A stretch of DNA of 33,970 bases from an uncultured Burkholderiales bacterium (GCA_951812315.1 CATOSA010000044.1:1-33970); one strand, 5' to 3'. Positions 17,484 to 27,136 are shown, numbered from the stretch's first letter. Program-made: numbers and translations. The notes: generated by a model from the letters alone, not told the origin.

Positions 17484-18694
17484 CAGGCTCGACCCGGACA
17501 TTGAATCCGAAACTCGATCTGCTTCAACCCTACCCTTTTCAGAAGTTTTCGAAGATTCTCGCGCAGATCACTCCGAATCCTGACTATAGTCAGATTCGAT
17601 TGTCGATTGGTGAACCCCGGCACGCGACGCCGGAGTTTATACAGAACGCGCTGGCGGGCGCACTGGACGGCCTGTCGTCTTACCCGACCACTCAGGGAAG
17701 CGCCGAATTGCGCACCTCGATCGCGCGGTGGCTTTCGCGCCGCTACGACTTGCCAGAGCCGGACCCTGACAAGCAGGTGCTACCTGTCAATGGCACCCGG
17801 GAAGCACTGTTTGCGTTCGCCCAGATGGTTATAGACGACTCGCAACCCGCTGCAACAGTCGTCATGCCCAATCCGTTCTACCAGATTTACGAAGGCGCAG
17901 CGCTGCTTGCCGGCGCGTCACCCGCGTTCATCAATTTAACGCCGGAATCTGGATTTGCCCTCGACACGAATGCAATTGGCACGGACGTCTGGCAAAAAAC
18001 CCAACTGGTGTATGTGTGCAGCCCGGGCAATCCCACGGGTCATGTGATGCCCTTGAGCGAATGGAAACGGTTGTTCGAGTTGGCGGACGAATTTGGCTTC
18101 GTGATCGCGTCGGATGAGTGCTATTCGGAGATATTCTTCGACGAACAATCACCACCGCTCAGTGGTTTGCAGGCGGCGCATGCACTTGGGCGCACCGACT
18201 ACAAAAATCTGGCGGTATTCAGCAGCTTGTCGAAACGCTCCAACGTGCCCGGCATGCGCTCGGGATTCATTGCCGGCGATGCCGGACTGCTGGAAAAGTT
18301 TCTGCTCTACCGGACCTATCACGGCTCCGCAATGAACCCGGCGATTCAGGTCGCCAGTGTCGCTGCGTGGAACGACGAAACACACGTCGTGGAAAACAGA
18401 CGCCTGTATCGGGAGAAGTTTTCGACCGTGGTCCCTCTGTTGCGGGAGGTGACTGAAGTTAATATGCCACAGGCCGGTTTCTACCTGTGGCTGGAAACGC
18501 CGACTGATGACATAGAGTTCGCTAGGCATTTGTACCAACACTATAATGTCGTCGTCCTGCCTGGCAGCCTGCTTGCCCGCGATATCCATGGAAGCAACCC
18601 CGGTCGTAACCGCGTCCGGATCGCATTGGTCGCACAGCCGCAAGAATGTCTGGAAGCCGCGCAGCGATTGCAGGACTGCATCGGCAAGCTCTGA
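17480..18694 (+). CDS. dapC: Succinyldiaminopimelate transaminase
   Basis: 404 residues from the ATG at 17480. DapC makes N-succinyl-2-amino-6-ketopimelate/N-succinyl-LL-diaminopimelate with glutamate as amino donor, in the lysine and cell-wall DAP pathway. Fold-type I motifs are visible: LSIGEPRHATPEFIQNAL, YPTTQGSAELRTSIARWL, SPGNPTGHVMPLSEWKRL, ASDECYSEIFFD, and the PLP-lysine site SSLSKRSNVPGMRSGF. The start is unclear. Homologues begin just before NP(K/D)LDLLQPYPF, which would fit a TTG start at 17501; the ATG at 17480 adds MTGSTRT and overlaps the transposase stop. This suggests the upstream region was disturbed by the transposase. Next gene is dapD, 94 bp on. Confidence 0.93.
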   Translation: MTGSTRTLNPKLDLLQPYPFQKFSKILAQITPNPDYSQIRLSIGEPRHATPEFIQNALAGALDGLSSYPTTQGSAELRTSIARWLSRRYDLPEPDPDKQVLPVNGTREALFAFAQMVIDDSQPAATVVMPNPFYQIYEGAALLAGASPAFINLTPESGFALDTNAIGTDVWQKTQLVYVCSPGNPTGHVMPLSEWKRLFELADEFGFVIASDECYSEIFFDEQSPPLSGLQAAHALGRTDYKNLAVFSSLSKRSNVPGMRSGFIAGDAGLLEKFLLYRTYHGSAMNPAIQVASVAAWNDETHVVENRRLYREKFSTVVPLLREVTEVNMPQAGFYLWLETPTDDIEFARHLYQHYNVVVLPGSLLARDIHGSNPGRNRVRIALVAQPQECLEAAQRLQDCIGKL

Positions 18695-18788
18695 TTGCCG
18701 CCGAAGTTTCGGGTGACTGTTGGTCATTATCAACCCTGACGGCGGAGACCCGAAACCGTTACAGCACGCTATAACAAGGAAAACTCAC

Positions 18789-19610
18789 ATGGCAGATTTG
18801 AAGGCGACGATCGAACAGGCGTTCGAGGATCGTGCGTCGATTTCACCCAAGACCGCCGATGCCGCGGTGCGCGAGGCGGTCGGCGAAACTATTGCGCAAC
18901 TCGATAGTGGCGCCGCGCGCGTCTCGGAAAAATCGGGATCCGAATGGATCACGCATCAATGGCTCAAGAAAGCAGTACTGCTTTCGTTTCGGCTGACCGA
19001 CAACGCAGTCATCCGCGACGGCTATACCAATTATTTTGACAAGGTCGACTCAAAATTTGCAGCTTACGGCGACGCCGATTTCAGATCCGGCGGCTTTCGC
19101 GTTGTTCCGCCCGCGGCAGTTCGGCGTGGGGCATTTATCGCAAAGAACGTGGTGTTGATGCCTTCATATGTCAACCTTGGCGCCTACGTCGACGAAGGCA
19201 CAATGGTCGATACATGGGCAACGGTAGGCTCGTGCGCCCAGATCGGAAAGAACGTTCACCTGTCCGGCGGTGTAGGAATTGGTGGCGTTCTGGAGCCGCT
19301 GCAAGCGAATCCAACGATTATCGAGGATGACTGCTTTATAGGAGCGCGTTCAGAGATTGTGGAAGGCGTGATCGTCGGCGAAGGTTCGGTCATCTCGATG
19401 GGCGTTTACATCGGCCAAAGCACCAAAATCTATAATCGTGAAACCGGCGAAGTGATGTACGGAAAGATCCCGCCGGGCTCGGTGGTGGTGTCAGGAAATC
19501 TGCCTTCAGCGGACGGAAAATACAGCCTGTACTGCGCAGTTATCGTCAAAAATGTTGACGCAAAAACCCGCGCCAAGACCAGCATCAATGAACTGTTGCG
19601 CGGTGTGTGA
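18789..19610 (+). CDS. dapD: 2,3,4,5-tetrahydropyridine-2,6-dicarboxylate N-succinyltransferase
   Basis: 273 residues from the ATG at 18789, which has AAGGA 8 bp upstream; the longer frame from 18720 lacks family likeness in its first 23 residues. DapD adds a succinyl group from succinyl-CoA to tetrahydrodipicolinate. The N-terminal helical domain (1-100) is followed by a left-handed beta-helix of hexapeptide repeats ([60 protein letters not shown]). The C-terminus ends LLRGV. The last four codons and the stop lie in a 32-bp unit that is duplicated directly downstream. Confidence 0.97.
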   Translation: MADLKATIEQAFEDRASISPKTADAAVREAVGETIAQLDSGAARVSEKSGSEWITHQWLKKAVLLSFRLTDNAVIRDGYTNYFDKVDSKFAAYGDADFRSGGFRVVPPAAVRRGAFIAKNVVLMPSYVNLGAYVDEGTMVDTWATVGSCAQIGKNVHLSGGVGIGGVLEPLQANPTIIEDDCFIGARSEIVEGVIVGEGSVISMGVYIGQSTKIYNRETGEVMYGKIPPGSVVVSGNLPSADGKYSLYCAVIVKNVDAKTRAKTSINELLRGV

Positions 19611-19661
19611 CGCGCACCTGGAGTAAATAGCGCGGTGTGTGACGCGCACCTGGAGTAAATA
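19598..19661 (+). repeat. Two perfect tandem 32-bp copies spanning the dapD stop
   Basis: Copies at 19598-19629 and 19630-19661 are identical and begin GCGCGGTGTGTGACGCGCAC. The first copy contains the last dapD codons and TGA. A third partial start (GCGCGG) follows at 19662 and doubles as the arm of the next hairpin. It looks like slipped-strand duplication. Confidence 0.9.
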
Positions 19662-19681
19662 GCGCGGATTCTGATCCGCGC
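19662..19681 (+). terminator. Hairpin after dapD, candidate terminator
   Basis: GCGCGGAT (19662-19669) pairs perfectly with ATCCGCGC (19674-19681) across a TCTG loop. The stem is strong and well placed 52 bp after dapD, but no T-run follows, so a Rho-independent function is not certain. Confidence 0.55.
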
Positions 19682-20082
19682 CTGAATCGCTCGCCTGAAA
19701 GACAGCCTGGCCTGCCTCGGATGATCCGGCAGCAACGGCGGGGGAACGGTCCATAGTCGCCGAACTCTCTCGCCCTGTGGCCGATTCTTGAAGTTTCAAT
19801 AAGGATTATGAAACTTCAAGAATCTGTGTGCGCCATGTTGTCGCCCCAATTTCGCCTCAAGTCCGGCAGAAAGCCCTCGCGGCGGCTCACTGCACACGGC
19901 CCACGTATTGCTTATGCAAGCGAGTAATTACGGCGAGGTTCATCCCTGACGGAGTGCACGCCGCGGCACGAAAATGCGCCTGGCGAGCAGTCCGTGCGCC
20001 GCATTCAGTGAGTTCCCACAACAGTTGGTTCGACAAGTCTAAAACACAACATGAGTAGCGACGTTTAGGCAGCGAGGGCACG
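19682..20082. other. Gene-free region before pilU
   Basis: About 400 bp with no supported gene. It contains the 16-bp inverted repeat at 19783-19824. The promoter of pilU should be here, but no clear -35/-10 pair stands out. A GAGGG Shine-Dalgarno lies just before the pilU ATG. Confidence 0.5.
19783..19824. repeat. Perfect 16-bp inverted repeat with 10-bp loop
   Basis: GATTCTTGAAGTTTCA (19783-19798) is followed after 10 bp by its exact reverse complement (19809-19824). The arms are AT-rich, unlike a typical terminator. It could be a regulator site, an RNA hairpin, or a remnant of a small palindromic mobile unit. Confidence 0.85.
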
Positions 20083-21249
20083 ATGTTCCTTGATCCATTA
20101 TTCAAACTCATGGCCGACAAGGATGCGTCGGACTTGTTCATTTCGACGGGTTCGCCAATTTCTATCAAGATTCTCGGCAATATCATGCCGGTCAATCAGA
20201 CGATTGTTGACGGCGAAATGGCCCGCAAGATCGCCGACGAGTTGATGAACGAGAAGCAGGCGGCCCAGTTCGAAGACGAATGGGAAATGAATTTTTCGCA
20301 CGTGGTGCGCGATGTCGGGCGTTTCCGCGTCAATATCTTCCGGCAACGCAACCATATCGGCATGGTGATCCGTTACCTGCGCAGCGGCACCCCGGGCATT
20401 GACAAGCTAAGACTGCCACGACTGCTCAAGGAACTGGTTATGGAAAAGCGCGGCCTGGTACTGGTCGTGGGCTCGACCGGATCAGGCAAGTCGACCACGC
20501 TGGCGGCAATGATTGAACACCGCAACGCAATGAAATCCGGCCATATCCTGACGATCGAAGATCCGATGGAATTTGTGTTCAAGAACGAGAAGTGCGTCAT
20601 CAATCAGCGCGAGGTCGGAACGGATACCCATTCTTACGAAAACGCACTCGTCAATGCGATGCGCGAAGCACCGGACGTGATGATGATCGGTGAGGTTCGC
20701 GACAAGGAGACGCTGAAACATGCGTTGCTGTACGCACAGACCGGCCATCTTTGCATTTCGACCCTGCATGCGAACAACAGCTATCACGCCCTGAACCGAA
20801 TCATCAATTATTTCCCTCATGAGGCACGGGCGTCGCTATTGTCCGACCTGTCAATGAGTCTGCGCGCCATCATCTCGCAGCGGTTGGCCAAAGCCAATGA
20901 CGGTACGATGGCCGCTGCGGTCGAGGTGATGCTCAACACCAAGCTGGTGGCCGAGCACATCCGAAAAGGAGAAATCGAAGAAATCAGGGAAGCTATGGAG
21001 CAAAGCCTGACCCCTGGTTCGAAGACGTTTGAACAGGCCTTGTTCGAACTGTACCAGCAGGGTGCCATCTCAAAGGAAGAGGCGCTGGAAAATTCAGACT
21101 CGGCCACTAACCTGTCCTGGCTGATCAATAACTATGAGCAGAAAGCTTCGGGCAAGCTCGGCGAGAGCCCGACCGGCCGTCTGGTAACAAAGCCCGGAGG
21201 CAACTACTCTTTTGACGAGATCAAACTCAACGTAGACGAAAAGAGGTAA
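20083..21249 (+). CDS. pilU: Type IV pilus retraction ATPase PilU
   Basis: 388 residues. This is a cytoplasmic secretion-superfamily hexameric ATPase that works with PilT to retract type IV pili. The start [20 protein letters not shown], followed by the N-terminal PAS-like domain, is typical of PilU. Walker A is GSTGSGKS (130-137), the Asp box [12 protein letters not shown], Walker [10 protein letters not shown] with E204, and the His box [10 protein letters not shown]. The long C-terminal tail (after 345) fits PilU better than PilT. No pilT is next to it: it lies inside the lysine cluster between dapD and dapE, an order shared with several betaproteobacteria. A PilT-like gene cannot be excluded from sequence alone. 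Confidence 0.9.
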   Translation: MFLDPLFKLMADKDASDLFISTGSPISIKILGNIMPVNQTIVDGEMARKIADELMNEKQAAQFEDEWEMNFSHVVRDVGRFRVNIFRQRNHIGMVIRYLRSGTPGIDKLRLPRLLKELVMEKRGLVLVVGSTGSGKSTTLAAMIEHRNAMKSGHILTIEDPMEFVFKNEKCVINQREVGTDTHSYENALVNAMREAPDVMMIGEVRDKETLKHALLYAQTGHLCISTLHANNSYHALNRIINYFPHEARASLLSDLSMSLRAIISQRLAKANDGTMAAAVEVMLNTKLVAEHIRKGEIEEIREAMEQSLTPGSKTFEQALFELYQQGAISKEEALENSDSATNLSWLINNYEQKASGKLGESPTGRLVTKPGGNYSFDEIKLNVDEKR

Positions 21250-21284
21250 ATACACTACCGTTTCGCATATTCGAGATTTGGTCG

Positions 21285-21309
21285 GCGGGCGAGTTTCAGG
21301 CTCGCCCGT
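21285..21309 (+). terminator. Hairpin after pilU, candidate terminator
   Basis: CGGGCGAG (21286-21293) pairs perfectly with CTCGCCCG (21301-21308), plus a G-T pair outside; the loop is TTTCAGG. It is followed by TTCTAATTCT, moderately T-rich. It sits 36 bp past the pilU stop and before the chosen dapE start. Confidence 0.65.
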
Positions 21310-21331
21310 TCTAATTCTGGTCGTCAAAAAA

Positions 21332-22468
21332 ATGGCTTCAGACACTTTCAGGCTCGCCTCAGAGTTGATCGCCCGTAAATCGGTCACACCGGAAGATGGC
21401 GGATGCCAGGCGCTGATCGCGCAGCGCCTGTCAAAAATCGGCTTCACCGCCGAATCGATGCGCTTTGGCAATGTCGACAATGTATGGCTTCGACGTGGCT
21501 CGGCCACTCCCCTCCTATGCTTTGCCGGGCACACCGATGTCGTGCCCACTGGTCCCGTCGATTCGTGGGCATCCGATCCATTCACCCCCACTGTGCGCGA
21601 CGGCCATCTGTACGGGCGCGGCGCGGCTGACATGAAATCGTCTCTGGCAGCATTCGTTACCGGGATCGAACAGTTCGTTAGCGAACATCCTGACCACGCA
21701 GGGTCAATCGCACTGCTGCTGACCTCGGACGAAGAAGGTCCGGCGAAAGACGGCACGGTGCGTGTCGTCGACGCTCTCAAAGCGCGCGGCGAACAAATTG
21801 ACTTCTGCGTCGTCGGTGAACCGACATCGTCCAAACGGCTTGGCGACACCATCAAGAATGGCCGAAGAGGCTCATTGTCGGGGAACATTACGGTTGCCGG
21901 CGTGCAAGGCCACGTTGCCTATCCGCATCTGGCGCGCAACCCGGTGCACCAGTTCGGGCCGGTGCTTGCCGAACTTTCCGCAACAAAATGGGACGACGGC
22001 AATGAGTTCTTCCCGCCGACTACGTGGCAGGTGTCCAACATCAACGCCGGAACGGGTGCAAGCAACGTGATTCCCGGCGAACTTCATGCGCAGTTCAACT
22101 TCAGATTCTCCCCCGAGAACACGGTGGAGAGTCTGCAGCAGCGCGTCGCAGATATTGTGAACCGGCATAAACTCGACTGCGAGATCGAATGGTCACTTTC
22201 CGGAAGACCATTTCTGACCGAACGCGGGAGACTGGTCAAAGCAGTAAGTAACGCTGTCACGGCTGTGACCAAAACCGTTCCCGAGCTATCCACTAGCGGG
22301 GGCACATCAGATGGCCGCTTCATTGCGGAGTTTTGCGAGCAGGTGGTCGAGCTGGGACCGGTGAACGCGTCGATACACAAGCTGAACGAACATATTGCGG
22401 TCGATGACATCGACACCCTGTCGCAAATCTATTACCGGACCCTGGTCGAAGTATTGAATGGCGACTGA
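21332..22468 (+). CDS. dapE: Succinyl-diaminopimelate desuccinylase
   Basis: 378 residues from the ATG at 21332. The in-frame ATG at 21278 would put 18 codons inside the terminator-like hairpin, so it was rejected. DapE is an M20 zinc peptidase-like enzyme that hydrolyses N-succinyl-LL-DAP to LL-DAP and succinate. Metal and catalytic residues are seen in [13 protein letters not shown] (His67, Asp69), [10 protein letters not shown] (Asp100) and [12 protein letters not shown] (Glu134, Glu135), with the dimerisation lid and the later conserved [13 protein letters not shown] and [15 protein letters not shown] segments. The Shine-Dalgarno is weak. Its 3' end overlaps prmB by 11 bp, so the two are likely coupled. 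Confidence 0.96.
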   Translation: MASDTFRLASELIARKSVTPEDGGCQALIAQRLSKIGFTAESMRFGNVDNVWLRRGSATPLLCFAGHTDVVPTGPVDSWASDPFTPTVRDGHLYGRGAADMKSSLAAFVTGIEQFVSEHPDHAGSIALLLTSDEEGPAKDGTVRVVDALKARGEQIDFCVVGEPTSSKRLGDTIKNGRRGSLSGNITVAGVQGHVAYPHLARNPVHQFGPVLAELSATKWDDGNEFFPPTTWQVSNINAGTGASNVIPGELHAQFNFRFSPENTVESLQQRVADIVNRHKLDCEIEWSLSGRPFLTERGRLVKAVSNAVTAVTKTVPELSTSGGTSDGRFIAEFCEQVVELGPVNASIHKLNEHIAVDDIDTLSQIYYRTLVEVLNGD

Positions 22469-23360
22469 GGACACGTCCAGCCTGAGAACAGTACGCGACG
22501 TATTGCGTTACGCGGTGAGCAATTTCAACCGTGCTGATCTGGCATTTGGCCACGGCAGCGACAACGCCTACGACGAAGCAGCATACCTGGTATTGCACGC
22601 ACTGAGCCTGCCGCTGGATCGCCTCGAACCGTTTCTGGATGCGGCTCTGACTCCGGCTGAGATCAATACAACGCTTTCGCTGATCAACGCGCGTGTCGAC
22701 AAACGGCTACCGGCGGCATATCTCACCAACGAGGCCTGGCTGGGTGAGTTTCGCTTCCATGTTGACGAGCGCGTAATTGTTCCGCGATCGCACATCGGCG
22801 AATTGTTGAGAGATCAACTCTCGCCGTGGATCGCTGAACCTGATCGCGTCGCGAGCGCACTCGATCTGTGCACTGGCTCAGGATGTCTCGCAATTCTGCT
22901 GGCACTCGCGTTTCCGGAATCGACTGTAGACGCGACTGATCTTTCTTCGGATGCGCTGGACGTCGCCCGGCGTAACGTCAGCGATTACAAATTGCTCGAT
23001 CGCGTGCGGTTACATCATTTTGACGTATTCGGGACACTGGATACCCGTTATGACGTGATTGTCGCAAACCCGCCCTACGTCGATGCTGAAGCAATGGCGG
23101 CGCTACCTGCTGAATACAGGGCAGAGCCATCGTTGGCACTGTCCGGTGGCGCTGATGGCCTGGACATCATTCACGGCATCATGGATGGTGCGGCCGCGCA
23201 CCTTGCACCCGACGGAATTCTGGTGGTTGAAGTCGGCAACGACCGGCCAGCACTTGAAAATGCCTATCCTGCCCTGCCCTTCGTCTGGCTCGAGACCGCT
23301 GCCGGTCAAGACTTTGTCTTCTTGCTGAGCGCAGAAGATTTACGCGGCGATTTGCGCTGA
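22458..23360 (+). CDS. prmB: Ribosomal protein uL3 glutamine methyltransferase PrmB
   Basis: 300 residues. PrmB uses S-adenosylmethionine to methylate a glutamine of ribosomal protein uL3 (L3) during 50S assembly. An N-terminal helical domain (1-90) is followed by the Rossmann-type domain: [17 protein letters not shown] (134-150), the acidic strand-2 end [13 protein letters not shown], and NPPY (204-207), the glutamine-binding motif shared with PrmC/HemK. The local block [20 protein letters not shown] separates PrmB from PrmC. The gene starts within dapE and its last 55 bp overlap the convergent rluB. Confidence 0.95.
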   Translation: MATEDTSSLRTVRDVLRYAVSNFNRADLAFGHGSDNAYDEAAYLVLHALSLPLDRLEPFLDAALTPAEINTTLSLINARVDKRLPAAYLTNEAWLGEFRFHVDERVIVPRSHIGELLRDQLSPWIAEPDRVASALDLCTGSGCLAILLALAFPESTVDATDLSSDALDVARRNVSDYKLLDRVRLHHFDVFGTLDTRYDVIVANPPYVDAEAMAALPAEYRAEPSLALSGGADGLDIIHGIMDGAAAHLAPDGILVVEVGNDRPALENAYPALPFVWLETAAGQDFVFLLSAEDLRGDLR

Positions 23361-24343
23361 CGAGTCGTCTTATCTGAAGCCCCGGCGTCCGGCATGGCGC
23401 GTTGGGTTGACGCCGCGTCGGGTTTAGAATTTTTCGCGGGTGCCGCATTTGTAGAAGCAGTCGGCGCCTCGCTGCCAACCCAGTCGAGCAGCTTGCGAAT
23501 TTCCGCTTCCTTGATTTCGATCCACGTACCTCTCTTGAGGTTGGGTGGCAGTGAAACAATACCGAAGCGGATGCGCATCAAGCGGCTGACGCGCAGCCCC
23601 AGAGATTCGAACATGCGCCGCACAACGCGATTGCGGCCTTCCCTCAGAACAATGCGGTACCAGTGATTGCGCCCCTCCCCGCCTTTTGCCTCGAGTTCAT
23701 CGAATCGAGCCAGTCCGTCGGACAGACGCACGCCCTTTCGCAGTTGTCGCATGACGTCTTTGCTCAACTCGCCAAAGATACGAACTGCGTATTCGCGTTC
23801 GACTTCAAATCGCGGATGCATGAGCCGGTTTGCCAATTCACCTGACGTCGTAAAGATCAACAGTCCACAGGTATTGAAATCAAGCCGGCCCACGGCAAGC
23901 CATTTCGCGCTACGAATAGTCGGCAATTTCTCGAAAACGCTGACACGCCCCTTGGGATCGTCGCGGGTGACAATCTCTCCTTCGGGCTTGTGATACAGAA
24001 TGACCCGCGGCAGTCTTGTGGTCACCTTGAACTGTATACGGCGGCGCCCAAACTGAATCAGATCTTCGCTGGTGACGCGCTGCCCGATCGTCGCCGCTTC
24101 ACCGTTGACCTTGACCTTGCCGGCTTCGATCAATTCCTCCATCGCACGGCGCGAACCGAGTCCGGCCTGGGCAAGTACTTTTTGAAGCTTTTGTGACTTG
24201 GAACCGGCTGGCGGGCTTTCCGGTTTCGTCGGTGTACGTTTTGTCGGAGGACGCAGCGGTTTGCGTGCGGTTCGCGTCACTTTCGGGGTGGACTTGGGTG
24301 TGCCACGCCGGCGGCGTTTGGGTGATTCACCTGCTTTTGCCAT
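23306..24343 (-). CDS. rluB: 23S rRNA pseudouridine synthase RluB (position 2605 type)
   Basis: 345 residues, longer than E. coli RluB because of both tails. RluB makes pseudouridine in helix 93 region of 23S rRNA. A lysine/proline-rich N-tail (1-48) is followed by an S4 RNA-binding domain (LQKVLAQAGLGSRRAMEELI), then the catalytic domain with the nucleophile Asp155 in VGRLDFNTCGLLIFT. Later conserved segments are EYAVRIFGELS, NHWYRIVLREGRNRVVRRMF and LMRIRFG. A C-terminal Ala/Ser/Lys/Arg-rich tail of about 60 residues (from 288) is low complexity, and its end overlaps the prmB 3' end on the other strand. Starts 20 bp after recR. Confidence 0.95.
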   Translation of the reverse strand: MAKAGESPKRRRRGTPKSTPKVTRTARKPLRPPTKRTPTKPESPPAGSKSQKLQKVLAQAGLGSRRAMEELIEAGKVKVNGEAATIGQRVTSEDLIQFGRRRIQFKVTTRLPRVILYHKPEGEIVTRDDPKGRVSVFEKLPTIRSAKWLAVGRLDFNTCGLLIFTTSGELANRLMHPRFEVEREYAVRIFGELSKDVMRQLRKGVRLSDGLARFDELEAKGGEGRNHWYRIVLREGRNRVVRRMFESLGLRVSRLMRIRFGIVSLPPNLKRGTWIEIKEAEIRKLLDWVGSEAPTASTNAAPAKNSKPDAASTQRAMPDAGASDKTTRQRKSPRKSSALSKKTKS

Positions 24344-24363
24344 TCGGCTAGAGGATTTCCCGA

Positions 24364-24963
24364 TTACACCGACCGACGCTCAATCATGGATTGCGCGAGC
24401 GTGCCGCTGTCGACATGTTCCAGTTCGCCACCAACAGGAAGACCGCGCGCGATGCGTGTCACCTTAAGACCACGCGCAGTCAACATTTCGGCAAGATAAT
24501 GTGCGGTCGCTTCACCTTCTACAGTGAAGTTGGTCGCGAGAATCACCTCTTTGGTGAGTCCGTCAGCCGCCCGCTTCACCAACCTGTCCAGATTGATCTC
24601 TTTTGGACCAATGCCATCAAGAGGCGATAGCCGCCCAAGCAATACGAAGTAAAGGCCACGATACGCCTGCGCCTGCTCCATCATTGCGACATCGCCCGGC
24701 ATCTCAACAACGCACAACACGCTCGTGTCACGTCGGGTTGAACTGCACAGCTCGCACAACTGCGCTTCGCTAAAGTTATTGCACTTCTCGCAATGCTGAA
24801 TGTTTGCAACCGCCTGCTCCAGTGACGCGCCAAGCCGGCTTGCACCGGCACGGTCATGCTGGAGCAAGTGATAGGCCATGCGCTGTGCTGATTTCGGTCC
24901 AACACCAGGCAGGCAACGCAACGCTTCGATCAACGCCTCCAGGCTAGAGAGAGTTTTCATCAA
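24364..24963 (-). CDS. recR: Recombination protein RecR
   Basis: 199 residues, normal for RecR. With RecO and RecF it loads RecA at gaps. The N-terminal helix-hairpin-helix ([17 protein letters not shown], 18-34) is followed by a C4 zinc finger with Cys 58, 61, 70 and 73, and the TOPRIM domain begins [15 protein letters not shown] and continues with [19 protein letters not shown]. It lies in the classic dnaX-ybaB-recR order, 52 bp after ybaB. Confidence 0.97.
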   Translation of the reverse strand: MMKTLSSLEALIEALRCLPGVGPKSAQRMAYHLLQHDRAGASRLGASLEQAVANIQHCEKCNNFSEAQLCELCSSTRRDTSVLCVVEMPGDVAMMEQAQAYRGLYFVLLGRLSPLDGIGPKEINLDRLVKRAADGLTKEVILATNFTVEGEATAHYLAEMLTARGLKVTRIARGLPVGGELEHVDSGTLAQSMIERRSV

Positions 24964-25015
24964 ATACGTAGATGTGTCAGTTATTGCAGGCGGCAGAAAC
25001 CCGCGATCATCGGTG

Positions 25016-25342
25016 CTAGAAAGGGAGTTTCATCCCGGGAGGAAGCGGCAATCCCGAGGTCACGCCCAACATCTTTTCCTGGGTCGTGGATTCGACTTTC
25101 CGCACGGCATCATTCACTGCGGCTGCCACCAGGTCTTCGAGCATTTCCTTATCGTCGCCCATCAAGCTGGAATCGATATTCACGCGCTTGATATCGTGGC
25201 GGCCAGTCATAATCACTTTTACCATTCCGGCGCCGGCTTGCCCCTCGATTTCCATCGAAGCTATTTCCTCCTGCGCCTTTTTCAGATTTTCCTGCATCTC
25301 CTGGGCCTGTTTCATCAGGCCCGCAAGTTGTCCCTTCATCAT
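25016..25342 (-). CDS. ybaB: YbaB/EbfC family nucleoid-associated protein
   Basis: 108 residues. Small dimeric DNA-binding protein that coats the nucleoid. It starts [20 protein letters not shown], the standard helical opening, and then has the conserved core [33 protein letters not shown], and the C-terminal [11 protein letters not shown]. Located between dnaX and recR, 97 bp after dnaX; this three-gene order is highly conserved in proteobacteria. Confidence 0.95.
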   Translation of the reverse strand: MMKGQLAGLMKQAQEMQENLKKAQEEIASMEIEGQAGAGMVKVIMTGRHDIKRVNIDSSLMGDDKEMLEDLVAAAVNDAVRKVESTTQEKMLGVTSGLPLPPGMKLPF

Positions 25343-25439
25343 GTGTCCTCTCTGGATATTCGAGATTGAATTGCCTCGTCAAACTATTTCTGCCGCTTTT
25401 ACTACGGGCACCGCTGCTACGGGCGCTACTGCAACGCGT

Positions 25440-27122
25440 TTACGACGCCGGTTTGATCGAATCGTCAACGACTTTCGCGTCTAGATTCTCCACCAGATCG
25501 CGCACGAAGGGGTCAGTGTCTATCGCCTCAATCGCGTGGTCGAGCTTTTCCTGCTTTTCACGGTCTTCCTGCGCGGCGGGGGTGTTGCCTTTTCCGCCAA
25601 TCTCAATTTTGACACGCAGGCGTTCGCCGAAGCGTTTTCTGAGTGCGGATTGCAACTTTGCGTTGTAGGCCGGTTCGAGAAGATGCCGATGCGGTTCCGG
25701 CACTGACAACTCCAGAACATTGGATTCGAACTTGCGCAGTTCGCAGTGATCCGCCAGCATGCGCGCCATTCCGCCGAGTTTGATTTCCTTGACCAGGGAA
25801 CGCCAGTCCGAAATTTCCATCCGCACTTGTTGGCTGACGTTCCCGGTTGCCGAATCTTGCGCATCGTACCCGGCCATTTCCTCATCCAATGTACCCGATC
25901 GCGCCGGCCTGGACTGCGATTTTTGCGAATCACGCTGACTTGTCGATTTTCCGGTTGCTGGCGATCGCGCACCTAGTTGTTTCACTTTGGCGTTCGCCGC
26001 ACTTCCGGATTGTGTGGGCCTGTTCTGCGCAGGGCGATCACTATCAGGGAAAAACGTCAGCATGCGCAGCAAGGTCATCGTAAAGCCTGCATATTCATCC
26101 GGAGCAAGCCCGAGGTCGCGTCGCCCGTGGAGTGCGATTTGATACATCAGTTGCAGATCTTCGGCATTGACCTGGTCGACCAGCGCAACAAACGCCTCCG
26201 AATCGGAATCTTCTGAACTGACTGAGCCGGGAATGGATTGCGCCAGAGCCAATCGATGTAACAGTGTCGCGAGTTCCTCGAGCGCTGAATCAAACGACAG
26301 ATTGCGTTCGGCCATCCGCTCGGCCTGCGCAATCAACGCCGTGCCGTCACGCGCAGCCAACGCATTGAGTATGTCGATCAGGTAACTGCGGTCGATTGCG
26401 CCCAGCATGTCGCGAACCGCTGCTGCTTCTACTTTGCCGGCGCCGTGTGCGATTGCCTGATCAAGTAAAGAAAGCGCATCGCGCATACTGCCTTCAGCCG
26501 CCCGCGCCAGCAATCCAAGCGCAGCGTCATCTGACTCGACCATTTCCTTGTCGACGATCACGCGCAGCTGTGCACGTATCTGCGGCACAGGAATCTGCTT
26601 CAGATTGAACTGCAGACACCGTGAAAGAACGGTAACCGGAATCTTTTGCGGATCAGTTGTGGCAAGGATGAACTTCACGTGCTCTGGTGGTTCCTCGAGC
26701 GTTTTGAGCATCGCATTGAATGCCGAGCGCGAAAGCATGTGCACTTCGTCAATAATGTAAACCTTGAAGCGCCCCGCGGTCGGTGCATACAAGGCATTGT
26801 CGAGCAGCTCGCGCATGTTGTCGACTTGCGTGTTCGACGCGGCATCGAGCTCCATGACGTCGATGAACCGTCCCGAGTCGATCGCCACACAGGGACCACA
26901 AACACCACATGGTTCGGCCGACACACCGGTTTCACAGTTAAGCGACTTGGCGACGATACGTGCCAATGTCGTTTTTCCGACACCGCGCGTACCGGTGAAC
27001 AGCCACGCATGATGTAGCCGCTGTCCGGCGAGAGCATTGGTCAGTGCGCGCACGACATGCTCCTGCCCGACCAGTTCGGCAAACGCTTTCGGCCGCCACT
27101 TCCTCGCCAGGGCTAGCGTCAT
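25440..27122 (-). CDS. dnaX: DNA polymerase III subunit gamma/tau
   Basis: 560 residues from the ATG at 27120-27122, where MTLALARKWRPKAFAELVGQ begins as in homologues; nine further in-frame codons upstream fall in the ffs-dnaX hairpin and are unlikely. DnaX is the clamp-loader ATPase. AAA+ Walker A is GTRGVGKT (44-51), the zinc-binding cysteines are C63, C72, C75 and C78, and then come KVYIIDEVHMLSRSAFNAML (Walker B) and the arginine-finger SRCLQFNLK. A Pro/Ser/Gln-rich linker (about 365-425) is followed by a tau C-terminal domain that binds DnaE. No clear slippery heptamer for the short gamma form was seen. Preceded by the 4.5S RNA gene. Confidence 0.96.
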   Translation of the reverse strand: MTLALARKWRPKAFAELVGQEHVVRALTNALAGQRLHHAWLFTGTRGVGKTTLARIVAKSLNCETGVSAEPCGVCGPCVAIDSGRFIDVMELDAASNTQVDNMRELLDNALYAPTAGRFKVYIIDEVHMLSRSAFNAMLKTLEEPPEHVKFILATTDPQKIPVTVLSRCLQFNLKQIPVPQIRAQLRVIVDKEMVESDDAALGLLARAAEGSMRDALSLLDQAIAHGAGKVEAAAVRDMLGAIDRSYLIDILNALAARDGTALIAQAERMAERNLSFDSALEELATLLHRLALAQSIPGSVSSEDSDSEAFVALVDQVNAEDLQLMYQIALHGRRDLGLAPDEYAGFTMTLLRMLTFFPDSDRPAQNRPTQSGSAANAKVKQLGARSPATGKSTSQRDSQKSQSRPARSGTLDEEMAGYDAQDSATGNVSQQVRMEISDWRSLVKEIKLGGMARMLADHCELRKFESNVLELSVPEPHRHLLEPAYNAKLQSALRKRFGERLRVKIEIGGKGNTPAAQEDREKQEKLDHAIEAIDTDPFVRDLVENLDAKVVDDSIKPAS

Positions 27123-27136
27123 GTCGTTATCACGTT

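Noticed and set aside
19598..19661. Possible CRISPR-like repeat
   Set aside because: The copies are directly adjacent with no spacers and lie across a stop codon; this is a tandem duplication.
25440..27122. Programmed frameshift in dnaX to make gamma
   Set aside because: No A-rich slippery heptamer with a following hairpin was noticed, so it is not claimed.
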